DNA of 64,000 nucleotides from Limonium bicolor (taxonomy: Eukaryota; Streptophyta; Magnoliopsida; Caryophyllales; Plumbaginaceae), in the NCBI GenBank assembly GCA_023374045.1, contig CM041778.1, positions 365,712,831 through 365,776,830 on the forward strand, written 5' to 3'. The notes under the pieces are model-generated. The model saw only the letters and a program-made list of their open reading frames with translations, was not told the origin of the DNA and made no database searches. Shown here in pieces: positions 46,538-59,330 of the stretch (the first letter of the stretch is position 1; each line of letters opens with the position of its first letter). A program made the translations under genes and the position numbers.

Positions 46538-48682
46538 TGATAAGCCTCAGACTTATCATATTTTAGAGGTTAGAATTATAGGAATATTAATCAAAATAAG
46601 AATAAAATACTATTTTTTTACATACAAAGTTCATTTTTATAAGTTCATACGGCATCACTATGGAGCAATGCAGAAGATATGCCAGATGCTGTACCGGGTA
46701 TCCCTAGCCGGCACAAGCCGGAAGTCGTCTCGGTTCACCAGAAGTTAGCATTTAATGACCGTTACAACCAAGCAATGCCGGGTACTCCTAATCCGGCACG
46801 ACTCCCCACACACATGAAAATTGAACATGAAGAGGTGCCTTTTGGTGAAAATGTGTCTTTTGGTTAAAATGTGTCTCATGGTGAAAAGGTGTCTTTGTGG
46901 TGAAAAGGTGCCTCATGGTGAAGAGGTGTCTTTTAGTTGGAAAGATGTCTTTTGGATGGGAAGACACTATGGAAAGAAATCATTTGGTGATGTGTCTTTT
47001 TATACCAATACAACTAGGGTAAAAGGTACCCTTTTGGTAAAGACATGTCTTGGAGGTGTGACTTTATGGAAAGACATCATTTAAGATATATCTTTCCATA
47101 GAATCACTTCCAACACCTATAAATACCCTACCCATGTGATCATTCTCGAACACATAATTCAATTGATCTCTCTTGCTACAAGATCTCTCTTTTCACTACA
47201 AGATCTATTTTGTCTATAAATAGGCCGAAGGTCTACAGCATTTGGGATGTTTAACATTCATTCAATATCCACAAAACCCCCCACTTCTACCAAGGAAGTT
47301 CTGCACATCATGTTGGTATGTTTTTCATGCAAGGAATAAATTTCTAATCAAAAGACCAAATGATGCCGGGCATGATGCCGGAAGTCCGATTCAAGGCACG
47401 AGTATGGAGCAACGCAGGGGTATTACCGGATGTACTATCGGGTGTGCTACCGGATGTGCTACCGGATGTGTTGCCGGATGTACTGCCGGGTGTCTGGTAC
47501 CTGGCACATATTGAAAAGTCACCCCGATCCACCAGAAGTTAGCAGTTAATTACCGTTAACATACCAACCGACCACGGGATGTCCGGCACAAGCACCTTTT
47601 CTTACGGATTTGGTGGTTTAATTGGCCATTAAAAAAACGTGTTGCACGTGGTGCCGGGTACTACTGACCCGACATGACTCTCAGCACATGAAGAATTTGA
47701 AGTCTATAAATAGGCTGAGAGTCTGCACACTTGAGATCATCTTCATTCCACATTCCACGCCTCATATCATCCAAAATCACCGCGCATTAATGCCAAGGAG
47801 ATCTACAAATCCAACCTACAAGGAGAAGACTTCTATTGGGTTCGAGGGAATTCTTACTAAGTTTTCTTTCCCTTTTTATATCTCTTCTTGTAATTGTATG
47901 ATTGGTTGAGTAGGATCCTTGGTTATTCTTAGTTAGGGATGATCTCCTTTGTAAAACAATTATGATCGTTAATAAAATTTGCAAGTTTCAAACTAAGATT
48001 TTGATCTTTGGGAAAGCGGAATGAGTTTGCTACTTGTTCTCCTTATCTCAAAATTCTATTCAAGTTCATAAAACAAGAGTAGAATAAGTTGTGGAATCTT
48101 AGTGATCTTTAACTTTGTTTCCTATAGATTATGCCTCAAGTCTTAAGATTTAGAATTAATCTGTTATCTCTCCACTATCTTGTTCGTTTATTGGCAACAT
48201 ATTTAATGGATTCGATGATGGATGGTGAGTTCCTGTTCATCAGACCTGAAACTGGAAATACCATTAACAAATTGATCCTGCCGGGTGTATTGCCGGATGG
48301 CTGGTATCCGGCATGACATCCGGCGCGTTCATAGGTTTGATTAATTTGAGACTTGCTAATTTGACTTTGTGATCATACTTGTTCTTAGGTTGATTATTTT
48401 CCCGAATCAAGGATAGTTCATTGTAGATACTCCATTTAGTTAGATTATTAGATAGTTATTTAATTTGAAATTAATGTTCATTCCCCCCTTTGTTAGAACT
48501 AGGCAATTACTAGGATTAGGACTAATTTTCTATTAAGTCCCTTGGGTTTGATATTCTTGGTTGTAATTTACTTACACTTTATTCCGACTGGGAATTTTTG
48601 CTACCCGTAGTAGAGTTATAGGATTATTTTATCCTTTTGTTCATTTTTGTATATAATCTTTCTTACAAATTCCTTGTTAGCA
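46538..48682 (+). repeat. 3' LTR of element B, chimeric with duplicated U3/R
   Basis: The first 770 bases follow the 5' LTR, with a deletion near 46647, through TATAAATA boxes at 47118 and 47215. At about 47310 a second U3-like block begins (GGAATAAATTTCTAATCAAA) and runs through a third TATAAATA at 47705 into a diverged R/U5 ending TTGTTAGCA. It is therefore 366 bp longer than its partner and joins two subfamilies. A 12-bp array lies at 47422-47493. Confidence 0.75.
47422..47493. repeat. 12-bp tandem repeat, six copies
   Basis: The unit is close to GCTACCGGATGT, repeated from 47422 to 47493, rich in CCGG. Frames reading VLPDVLPD over it are repeat artefacts. Confidence 0.9.
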
Positions 48683-48959
48683 TTGCTCTGGGGAGAAGAA
48701 CTTTGTTGGTAAGTTCGAAACTGTCTCATAGTCCATAGGTGGGCATGGAGGGAGGTTGAGTGAATTACTTATGTGTTAATTCTCAATCGAATTGGAAGAT
48801 TCTAGTTGACGTACTTGTGTCCTTTCTATTAAACTTAAGTTACTCACGTAACCTTAATCGGTCTAAGAGACACGTCCAACAACCTATCAGTGGCTTATCA
48901 AGGTGCGGTAGCTAGTTACAATTGGTATCAGAGCAGATCTCTTCTGAAGAGTTGTTGGA
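48683..48959 (+). other. Copia-like LTR end and primer site
   Basis: CAATTGGTATCAGAGCAGAT at about 48930 looks like a tRNA-iMet primer site of copia type. It is preceded by a non-coding stretch that could be the end of an LTR. No LTR start was found. Confidence 0.4.
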
Positions 48960-49314
48960 ACCTTAGGAATTCTCACTAAGTTTGATTATCTTCTTCTCTT
49001 TGTACTCTTCTTGTATTGTATGGATGGTTGAGTAGAGTTCTGATTTTCCTTGGTTAGGGATGAATCTTTCTTGTAAACAATGTGATCATTCAATATATTT
49101 ACAAGTGTTAACCAAGATTTTTGGTCTTTAGGCAAAAGTTGAATTGTTGGCCACTTTTTTCTTCATTCAAAGTTCTGCATTTTGTTAATCAAACAAGGGC
49201 AGAATGGGTTGTAAAAGTCTTAGTGATCTTTACCATTGTCTACTACAAATTAGGAGATGATACTTAAGTTTAGGAATTAACCCTTATAATCTCCACTGTC
49301 TTGTTCGTTTATTG
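48960..49314 (+). repeat. Partial LTR of the element B family
   Basis: AGGAATTCTCACTAAGTTTG onward follows 42923-43270 of the 5' LTR of element B until TTGTTCGTTTATTG, where a CACTA-type end begins. Confidence 0.75.
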
Positions 49315-50434
49315 CACTGCTGGAAAAGAAGAATAAACAACGCTTAAAATTTTCATTTAGAACGTTTATTTAGCGTAGTTTATTCGAGCGATGCAAATGG
49401 TAAAACATTTTAAATGGCGCTTTCAAATCGTTCCTTATACTATCTTTAAAGCTTATTTGCAAAGCGTTCTTTATAATGCGAGAACAATGGGAACATAAAA
49501 AAACGCTTTAGCCTAAAAAGCATTCTTTATGCTCAGTTAAAAACAACGCTTATCACATATAAGCGTTTCTTATGATGGTTGGCGGGAGAGTTTAAAAGAA
49601 CGCTTATATGGATAAGCTTTCTTTATATCTTCTTTATTTTTTCAGAAATCCCTGTTCCAGCAAATGCTACATATATCATCACATCACAGATCAATTAATG
49701 CATTGTTGCATTTTCAACACAACAGAAGCCATCACAACGTACAACTGTAACAAAGAAATTAAAATCTCTACGAATTAAATTTACAGCATTCCAGGCCAAT
49801 TGCAACAAATCAGCCAGTACTATTAACAGAGATTTGCCAGTATTAGTACCAAACATGCAGACAAAATTTAATTACAGTTAAAATCCAAACACAGATGGAA
49901 GCTACTAAGTACTTATGTTGTACTGCAACCTGTAGAACTTTGATAATGCAGGAAACTGCATGTTTCATCAACACAACGCGAGTGCATGTAATTGACATAT
50001 ATAATGCAACAAACTGCATTTTTATAGATGCAAATTGGTTGATCAGTACTTCAGACAACTTCAAAAAGCACGCAACTGATCATGACTCCTATTCATTTTC
50101 ATTCAGTATTGCTTTCGTCCAGTAAGCGCACATGTGCTCCTTGACAAGATCTAGATCACCAGCTGAATAAGTACTCCTTGTTTTTCAAAGAACTGAATAA
50201 GCTGCACGCAAGAATTATAAAGCAATTAAGTACACCATTTAAACTTATCCTACCATGCAGAAACAGTTAAATTACCAATTAAAACACAAAACTTATAACA
50301 CATACTCCAATGTCATTACTGATTTTGTTTGTCGATTTGGACACTATGTCGAACATGTATCGCGTCACAAAATATTCACAACTGCTGCTATCCGGTTGCC
50401 TGGGACACTATTTTCAATAAAATTATATTATCAT
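49315..50434 (+). mobile_element. Left end of a second CACTA-like element
   Basis: CACTGCTGGAAAAGAAGAAT at 49315 follows TTG and interrupts an LTR. Subterminal boxes AAGCGTTCTTTAT, AAAGAACGCTTA and AACGCTT occur in both orientations to about 49625. The remainder is AT-rich with no transposase, and the right end is not in the window. It is cut at 50435 by LTR D. Confidence 0.65.
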
Positions 50435-53400
50435 TGAAATACCCCTAACATTCAAATAATTAAATAATGATAAATAAGTATTATTTAGGGGATTATTAAA
50501 CCCTAAAAGAAGTATATAAACATTTAGGCGTTAAAACGCACCTAAACTCCTTAAGGTCAGAAACGTGCGTTAAAGCCCAACCTTAAGTTAAACAAGTTGT
50601 ACAAGCTATAAACTTCATGTAAAGTTAATCAAGGATCATTACATGACCCTTAGAACACAGGACCTCATCTAAGACTGAGCGAAAATACAAAATGCTCGGG
50701 AGTTCCCTTAAAGGCCCTTAAAGCCCGAAAGTCACAGAAATACATTATAGGATGAAGTAAGTCATTACTCTTCATTCCAAATACACCATAACTATTTATT
50801 AAGCATATAAGATGAAGTCCTCAAGCTAAATTCACAGTTAAAGACAAAGTGCTCGGGGGTTCCCGATGCGGGCCCCATAAACCCCCGGGGGTGCCCCGGA
50901 GTGGTACCGAAGTGGCACAAAGTCCTATATAAATTATTCTTAGAGTTCCTAACATCATTATTCAACATTCTAAAGAGAATTCTCTAGCCAATTCTTCACA
51001 AATAAACAAAGTGCTCGGACGAATTTCTTAACGCTCCTTTTTGCCCCGGTTAGCCCGGGAGTGGTGTTTGGAGTTGATATAACCCCATATAACTCAATGT
51101 AACACCTTAACAATATTATTGACTATAAAAATGTCAATAAACACTTGGAACTCATAGCGACTACTTAGTTTTCAGAAAATCCTTAAAGCACAAAAATGCA
51201 CCTTCGGGTGTCACAAAAATGCGTTCTACGCAATTACCTTGAAGTTGTTTGAGGAGCCACGAGTTGATAATCTTAAAAGGGGATAAATTGAGCTTCTAAA
51301 TCAATTAATGCCAGTACTAAATTCATAGTACAAGTGGGGGCGATTTTATCATCAAAAAGGTACCTAAAATCAGCATTTTTACCTTAAAACTTTCATCTTT
51401 TACCATAGAGTAAATGTACCAAATAAATGCTGGAACCTATTACACATATTAGTATGGTCTTAGTACAATTAGTGTAACAAAAATCAAAAAATTCATCTCG
51501 TTTGACCTCCAATGAAGGCGCCATTTATGGTGTTTAAAGCTTGAATTTTGACTAGAAAATTGTCTTATAGATGATGACTCACCTTATCACATGCCATGTT
51601 GTATTATGTCAAATTAAATCAGCAAAGAGGAGCCTCTTCACCGATTTTCCTGCACCAACAAGGAGAGATTAGCTTAAATTAAAACAATGAAATTTAAATA
51701 CACAAAAGTAACAACTTGCATCTACTTTATACAAGTTGCAAGTGTGCAAACAAAACAGCCGTGTTACTACCTCATGTGGCTTCCGAATTATGCAGGAATA
51801 AAGGGGAAGGATTGCTCATGAAATAGCCAAAATAATACCCTACCTAACTAGTATAAATCATAGTCAAATATAGACAAAATGAATTGTCTTGTAACAGCAC
51901 AATGTGTCCGAAAATGAGCTAGAAAAGAGGCTTAAATTGCCTTATAAAATTCAACTAAAATACCTAGCTAACCTAGCCATGTTCTAATGTTTTTAATCAT
52001 CAAAAATCAAAGGCTATATTACAGCCATGTTACCGAATTTCTATAGAGAAAGAAGACAATAAATGACATGTAACCTACTTAGAAAAATTCAAATGAAACA
52101 CCTTACATAACTAGTCCTTGTCTTCTTCTTGCAATTATCAAACAAAGCTTTTATCATGCCTTGCCCACCCAGCCGAAATATGCAGTCAAATGAGGGATTT
52201 ATTGAGCCAATAAACAAGGAAATAAACTAAGGAAAAGAAGACTTAATTTGACATTTAATTATCAAAAGAAAAATTCCTTCCATTCTCACCTATTTCCTTA
52301 CGTGAGCTTCATTCTCTTCCTTGCCATTCACCACCGGTTTGGTAAGCTCTCCTTTCTCATCTTCATCTTCTTCCTTTGAAGCTCCTAAGTCCATTATGGA
52401 GGTTTAACTTCTATCTTCATTTCTAAGGTAATATCCTAGCATTTCTCATCAAGTCTTGAAGCAAAAACCTTCCTAGGACAACTACAAGATTTCGGCTCCA
52501 ATCTATACACCAAGGGAGTGTCTTAAATCAACATAAATCCAAGGAGCATCCAAGACCATCTTAAGGTATTTTCATGCTTGAAAATCCTTAAGACACATTT
52601 TATGTGTATTCAAAAATTCTACATCTTCTAAAGCTATTTTGTTCATCAATTTCATGAAGGAAAATTAACGCTCCATCCCTCCTTGGTGTGCCGAAAATTC
52701 ATGAAGAAAAGCCTAAGGTAAAACCTTGGAAAACTACTTATAAATCTACTTAAGGTCTTTGTTAAGTTCTAACTCCTAAACCCCTCCTCTCTTGCATAAA
52801 AACCGAAGAGGAACATCATTTACCATTGGAGGAAGCTTGGGAATTCAAGAGAGTTCAAGTACTCAAGCATCCTTTATTAAGAGTAAGATTACTAACAAAT
52901 CTTTATTGTTTTAAGCTTGTTTAAGCTCTTAAAAATTGTACAAAAATTATGTACACCTTCTTAGGTGTTTAATACCGAAACTATATGGTAAATATACCAA
53001 AATATAATTTATCACATATATGGTAAGCTTATTACCTTAAGACACATTTTAGTGTTACAAAAGTTACCTAGGTTAAATATTTATTCATACCGAATTGCCT
53101 AGGACAAATATGCTCTATTTGAGATAAAAATATATCTAAGACATTACAATAATTTTTACATGAGTTATATGACTCATATGTATTTATGTATAATTATTAT
53201 AAGTTATAAAACAAGTTTCAGAAATTATATGGTGATTGCCGAATACAAATGGTGATAAATAGATTTTAATGAGCTAAATATGTATATGAATATATACTAT
53301 GAATTTTGGGTAAGTTAAAATAACCACTAGTGTTTAAATGACTAGTTTAATAAGTTATGTGGTAAAATTATAATTTTTATAAAGTTTGGTGAAGGGAATG

Positions 53401-56245
53401 TAATTACAGAGAGCAAAATGAGTCCTTGGCATAATTATAATACAATATAGTGTGAGAGTTAATATTATGAATTTGGTGGTTGAATAATAAGTGTTTAGAA
53501 GTCAAAATAACAATTTATAAGTTTTGGGGTATTTGGTAATTTTTCGAAAGATTGGTGTACAACCGAGAAATATATAAGTTTATGGGTATATTAATGTATT
53601 AAGTATGAATTTAGACTACGGTCAAAGTGTTGACCGAAAACTTGAGTGAGTTAATTGATGATTATGTGACATGAAATATTAAGTTTATAAAAGTTTTGGG
53701 GTGATTATGTAATTTATAAGAGTTTAAATATAAAACCAAATTTTATATGGGGCAAAATCATAATTTATGGAAATATAATGCCCACTTGTTATTAAGGAAA
53801 TTAAATATTAAAACTATAATTTATAAGTGAATATATAATTTATATAATGTTTTTGGGTTAAATGTAATTATAAAAAGTTGTTTGTCAAAACGAGAGGTTG
53901 AGGGCTGATTTGGTAATTTATAAAAGTTATAGTGTTCAAATAATAAATACCGAATTTATAAAGGTGGTTTAGTGAATTAATTAATTAAGAAATAAAACTA
54001 TGCATTATATGTATTTTGAGTATAATGTAAAGTTTAAGAAATAAATGTGGTTATAATATAATAACCGAAAAGTATGTTGTATTTATGGGATTAAAAATAT
54101 TTGTAGGTCCTACATGGATATTTAGGAAATATAGAAAATGAATTATGATTTAAGGATTTATGAAATTAAAACTATATGAATACAAGTACAAGTAATTCAC
54201 TTGTAAAAGAAATAACATTATTTGGAGTTAGTTTGTAATTAACAAAGGTATGAGAGAATTATGCCCATGCGTAACGTGTAATTATAATTGGGATTTATTA
54301 AGTTGTTATGTCATTTAGACAATTATATATAAGTGTCATAAATAATACATGTGTATGAAAAATATATATATTAGATTTTCAAGAAAATCAAAAGGAAATG
54401 AATATAAGGAATTATGGATTAAGACTATGGCCATATAGTTATAAGGAATTTAATTGTAACCAATATATTAATTATGGTTAAGTGGAGAATAACAAAGAAT
54501 TATAAGAATATTATGTCCATGTGTGACATATAAATATTGCGGAAATTATGAAGATGTCAATTAGACAATTGTAAAACATGATGTAACATAAATGGTACAT
54601 GAATATATAGTTATATACATTAAAGGATTTTAAAATAAATCAAAAGAAATAACAAATGAGTTATATATTAAGTCATAAGGTGATTAAAAGGAATTACCAC
54701 ACAATATAAGTTTATAAATTAGGATTACATGTTTTGGAAATATATAAATGCCTTAATCAAATAATAAGGCTAAGTGGTTAAAGAAACTACTTAAGTATAA
54801 AGAAATAAACCTCACATGAAATAACGAATACGAAATCGTTTCAAGAACCAATAAAATTATTATACGAGAGTTACATAAATTAACACTCTCAGTTAATCCT
54901 ATTCTAGGACTTTGTTTGACCAGACGTTGACCGGGAACTAAACAAGTACAGTCTACGGTGAACGGTATGGAATTCTTGCAGTCTGCTTTCTACCGGATTA
55001 CACCGGCTTGTGTGCTATCTGTTGTTTGAAATAACGACCAAGATAATTGTTGTAAAATGTTGTATTACCCGTGTGCACTGTTGTATTATTTTATGCGTGA
55101 ATGATGCTAACAACAACGTGTATGTCCCACGCATACAACACTACATTACCAGTGGATTAAATACCTGCGCTTTATTATACCGAGAACTTGAACTCAAGTC
55201 TCTCACTAACTTCACTTTATAACAAACGTCATTGTCCTAAACGTGACAACTGAAAATACACATTGTGTTCTTGTTAACATCCTGGAGTGACATCTAATAA
55301 TAAATTATACTACGAGAACGAGGAGCCCAGTTGGAGCTGGCCATGCATGCTACCGGAGCTGTACCTGTCACAGGTCGTCTCCTATACAATTTACGTCGCG
55401 ACGGGAGTTTTGGGTGCACTATGTCACTCACCGGCTGCGTACCGGAACAGTTCAAGTTGGGAGGAAGACTTTATTCCTCTCGAGGGTTCGATTCCCACCT
55501 CTTTTAAGTGCAGGAGTTAGCTACGTTATCTCTGAGGGACTAATTACCCACCTACTTGTACGAGAGTCCCATCTCGTCTAAGGGTTTATCATACCCGACC
55601 ATCTTACTCCACGAAGGAGTTTAACGAGGTCACTATACCTCCACTGCTGTGAGGTACTCTTATATACATGTTAGTCCCATTGTGAGGATCTGACTACTGG
55701 TGAATAATTACAGGACATCTAACTTGAACTTCTGTAGTCTTGTTCTGTGTGACATTGTTATCCTTGTATGGATGCTTGTTATGATTATGTTATGATGCTT
55801 ATTTACAGCTTTATAAAAATGACTTGCATGTATTCGACAAAATAGTTGGTGTGGCCCAGTAGCTTGTGGGCTGCACGTTTTTCATACCGGCTAATTATTT
55901 TGCTGAGCCATTTCATGGCTAAACAATTCCAGGTACCTGAAGAATGAAGAGATTACCCGACCGAGTGTAGGCGGGGTAGAATTAAGACAGGGGACTGTTA
56001 TCACCGGAATCATTTTACAAGTACTGTACCTTTATTATTGTCTTTTGTTGTTTTTAGAGGTTTGTATTCAGCGCTCAGACCGTAGCATTTGTAAGTTATT
56101 TTGGAGTTAGCCTTGTTAGTCACATGGGTGACTAGCGGCGCTGTAGCACCACCCGTTGTTATGTATATATTTTCCACTGCATTTCCCGTTATCTTTGGGA
56201 GCTATCATTGTACAGGTTATTGGATTTCGGGTTGGGGGTGTTACA
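50435..56245 (+). repeat. 5' LTR of chromovirus-like element D (5.8 kb)
   Basis: It starts TGAAATACCCCTAACATTC and ends GGGGGTGTTACA, followed by a primer site. These are the same end signatures as element A on the opposite strand. The interior is AT-rich and non-coding. CTACGGTGAACGGTATGG near 54955 is shared with the other long LTRs. No nested element was recognised inside, so the unusual length may be genuine. Confidence 0.8.
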
Positions 56246-56341
56246 AAAGTGGTATCAGAGCGTAGTTGCGCTCTGAGATCTGAATACAACCGAAATTAAC
56301 CTTGGGTTACAGGTGTGTGTGCTAGAACAGTGAGGAGTAGA
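56246..56341 (+). other. Primer-binding site and truncated leader of element D
   Basis: TGGTATCAGAGCG begins at 56250, four bases after the LTR. TCAGAGCG (56255-56262) pairs with CGCTCTGA (56269-56276) around a 6-base loop, as in element A. The leader is cut at 56341 by element C; the rest of D is not in the window. Confidence 0.85.
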
Positions 56342-58210
56342 TGCAGATGTGTAATATCGTGAGTGGTTAGAATTGGAGTTATTAAGATAAAAGAAAAGAA
56401 ATTAAAACTCAAAATAAACGTCGGGCTGCAAACAAATCCCGGTCGTAGTAGTATAGTAAAGTGTAAGCGACCGGATATCGAACCGTGGGACTAAGGTGAA
56501 TTATTAAGTACCTAAGCTTGTCACAAGAGGGGGGATTAATTGACTTGTTTTTTTGAAAAGTAAAATAGCAGATAAGAAAAACTGGGTGAAGATGAATTAA
56601 ATGGAACTCCGGGTTCAGGTTAATATGATCTGATTAGTTATGCTATCTCTACCGGTTTAATATAATAATTTGGCAAGATTCCTGTTATTATCTTAAGGTC
56701 CGATGAAAACTCATAAGAACTCGTTTACCTGAAAATGCAAGGTCCGATGAAAACTCAAGCAAAATACGTGTAAACGGCAGAGGAGTGTGAGGAATTTTAT
56801 TCTTGCAACTGAGTACTAACTTATCCGATGAAAATAAGTTTCCTACAGTTTTACGGCTTAATTAACCTATCTGTTTGTCACCGATCAGATTAGAAACAGA
56901 TTTAGTAAAGCTTTTTAATAAATCGATGAAATTTATTAAAAAGGGAGAGAGACAAAACTTTAATCGTAACAAACTGAATTTATTTTAACCGGTAGAAATA
57001 TAGATTACACAACTAAACAAACCATAACTAAACCTTCGCCCAGAGTAAATCCTCCTTAGCCTGACATATTAACTGGTAACAAGTCAGACAGAGGTTGAAC
57101 GTAATATTAATGCGGAGGTGTGGATGGTGAATGGAGAGAAATGAAGAGAACGAAGAGTGGAGCGTGTACGTAGGATATTGTATGTGGAATGAGTGATTTG
57201 GAGTGTTTGAGTTCTGGGGAATCGAATGTGTGTTGTGGTGTACGGGAGAGAATGAATGGAAGTGAATGGTAACTGTGGTGAGCGATGGTCAGATTTTCTT
57301 GGTTTTCTCCGCACGCCTGTTTAAGGTTGCAGGTGCTGGGTTTATATAGAGGAAGGGAAGAGGCAGATCTGGAGTGGAAGAATTGATTGCAGATTGATTG
57401 CTCATTGATTGCAGGGGACAGAGCTGGAGACACACGCGTGAGGGAATTAAGGTAGGCGCTGCTCAGAGTAGATGGATATGGCAGAAGCAAGTTGTAGACA
57501 GTGGGCGAAGAAGAAAACTGTCGCGTCTGAATTTAGTCACGTCCGCCCCTGTGTCCGCCTGTTATTATGCGGACGTCACTATGTCCGCCTGTGTGTCCGC
57601 CTTCTTATCCGCCCCTGATTAGGCGGACGTCTTTGTCCTCTGTCCAGCCCATGTCCGCCTTGTTCTATGCGGACACAAATGGAGTTCGTGTGTTGTCCTC
57701 GTTGGCGTCCGCATAGAGTTGGGCGGACGCGTTGTGTCCTCGTTGGCGTCCGCATACAGTTGGGCGGACAGGTTGTGTCCTCGTTGGCGTCCGCATAGAG
57801 TTGGGCGGACAGGCTGTGTCCTCGTGGCTGTCGCGTGGCTGTCCACGTAACATTAGGCGGACACGCCTCATGTCTCTAGTCTGCCCGCATGGTGTCCGCG
57901 TGGCTGTCCGCGTGGTTCTATGCGGACACAGGGGTGGACACAAGTTTTTGACTTATTTTCTTCTACGAACTTTGACTGGCTCTAGATTCTTCGTTTGGAC
58001 TCCATTTTTTGAGCCGTTTGCGCCTATACGTTCGTCTCCTTGTCTACTTTGCTCCCAGATTGGTTTTCCTCATGTTTAACCATAAATTTGTGAGATAATA
58101 ATAAAACATTAACTAGAGGAAAACTAACCGAAGTGGAGAAATGAGCAAGAAAAGTGCTAATATAATATATGAAATACACCTATAAAACATGCTCATTAGG
58201 ACACTTATCA
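56342..58210 (-). repeat. 3' LTR of element C
   Basis: The minus strand starts TGATAAGTGTCCTAATGAGC at 58210 and ends in TCTGCA at 56342. A TATATAAA box lies at 57341-57348. R/U5 is clearly homologous to the solo LTR at 60658-62313, for example AAATAAACGTCGGGCTGCAA. U3 holds a GTCCGC/GCGGAC array. Confidence 0.85.
57540..57930. repeat. GTCCGC/GCGGAC array with 41-bp tandem units
   Basis: Three near-identical 41-bp units begin at 57702, 57743 and 57784 (TTGGCGTCCGCATAGAGTTG with GGCGGAC). Looser GTCCGC and GCGGAC inverted pairs lie on both sides. Confidence 0.9.
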
Positions 58211-58223
58211 CACCCCCACACTT
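58211..58223 (-). promoter_or_regulatory. Polypurine tract of element C
   Basis: AAGTGTGGGGGTG on the minus strand lies directly before the 3' LTR. Confidence 0.8.
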
Positions 58224-59330
58224 ATCTTTTTGCTTGTCCTCAAGCAAAACCACGTACCCAAGTAAGTAGGGAATGCTCAATACTAACAAATATTATTATG
58301 AAGGGTAGGATAAAGAAGTGAACAGTTCATGATCTTTTTAACTTATTGAGGAGTGTGATCCATCAACTACTGGTGGCATAGGTGTGCTCAGGGTAAAAAT
58401 AAAATATAGAGTTTCGGGGTATGATCCAAGGTACTCCAATGTTTCTTTTGTTTAGGTGACTCTGAGAACTTTTACCATGGCCAACTTCTCTCAAGAATGG
58501 GCATTGAGGAGAAAACAAAAGAAGAAGAATAGATTTATGCATTTGTTTCACTTTTGCATAAGGGATGAAGAGATAAAATGTAGGCATCATGCCTTTGTAT
58601 TTAAGAACACTAAACTCTCTTTTGTTGGTTACCAATGGTGTCTCGCAAGTCCCTTATTTTTTGTATTCTTCTTTCTTTTTTTTTAACAGAGAAGCACCCC
58701 TTAGAAATCCCTAAGAGAGAAGACAGAAAGAAACCCTGAGCAATAAAATCCAACCATTTGCAGATTATTTGGTCACACCGCATAAGAGAAATGCTCCTCA
58801 AAAGTAATCAAATGAAATTTTTTTAAATTTGTGCCATTTATCCCATAATTCATAATAGTATTTGTTTTTAAGAGAACAACCTACATTAGCAGGGTACATA
58901 ATTTTTATTTTTGAACAAATGCAAGATAAGCAGAGAGATTTAAACAATTTAAGCACAAAATGCCCTGAAAAGGCTCTTCCCCCACACTTAAGCTCAAGCA
59001 ATGCCCTCATTGCGTAGATGGAAATAAATTAACAGGGCATGCAATTAATAAAGGAAAGAGTGTACTCCCCAGATTTCGTAGAGTAGAGTGTGTAGAGCTC
59101 CCCCACACTTGAGTGCAGCTGTGGAATGTCATGAAATGTACCTATAAGGAATATTCTACACAGCCAGAAGAACTCAAGTTAAACCTGCATTTTATTATAA
59201 CATATAAAAGGGAAATATAGTACAAAAAAGAAAACAACATTAAATTAAAGGAAATACAAAAGATAGATAGTGGGTTGCCTCCCACCAAGCTGCCCGGGTT
59301 TAACGTCTCTAGCTAGACGCATTCTCGTCA
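58224..59330 (-). other. 3' untranslated region of element C
   Basis: No family-like coding is seen. It contains GCTTGAGGACAAGCAAAAAG near 58230, CCCCCACACTTAAGCTCAAG and CCCCCACACTTGAGTGCAG-type boxes (58980, 59101), and TTGCCTCCCACCAAGCTGCC at about 59274, a motif typical of the 3' region of Tat-like elements. Confidence 0.6.

Larger units (their letters stand above)
42020..48682 (+). mobile_element. Element B: gag-only Tat/Athila-like gypsy retrotransposon
   Basis: LTRs at 42020-43798 and 46538-48682 enclose 2.7 kb with a primer site, decayed gag and a 3' polypurine tract, but no protease, RT or integrase. TGATAAG ends, a tRNA-Asp-type primer site, ACACTGGGGACAGTGTTC near 45614 and CTCGAGGACGAGCAAAAAG before the polypurine tract are Tat/Athila hallmarks. 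It sits in copia gag. The flanks ACCTT and TTGCT do not match, and the 3' LTR is chimeric. Confidence 0.8.

Noticed and set aside
47344..47542. Frames with VLPDVLPD or TSGSTSGN peptides
   Set aside because: They are produced by the 12-bp tandem repeat in the LTR.
57084..57490. Frames of 76-127 codons in the 3' LTR of element C
   Set aside because: They lie over the promoter and R region of an LTR, are low complexity and have no counterpart in the solo LTR.
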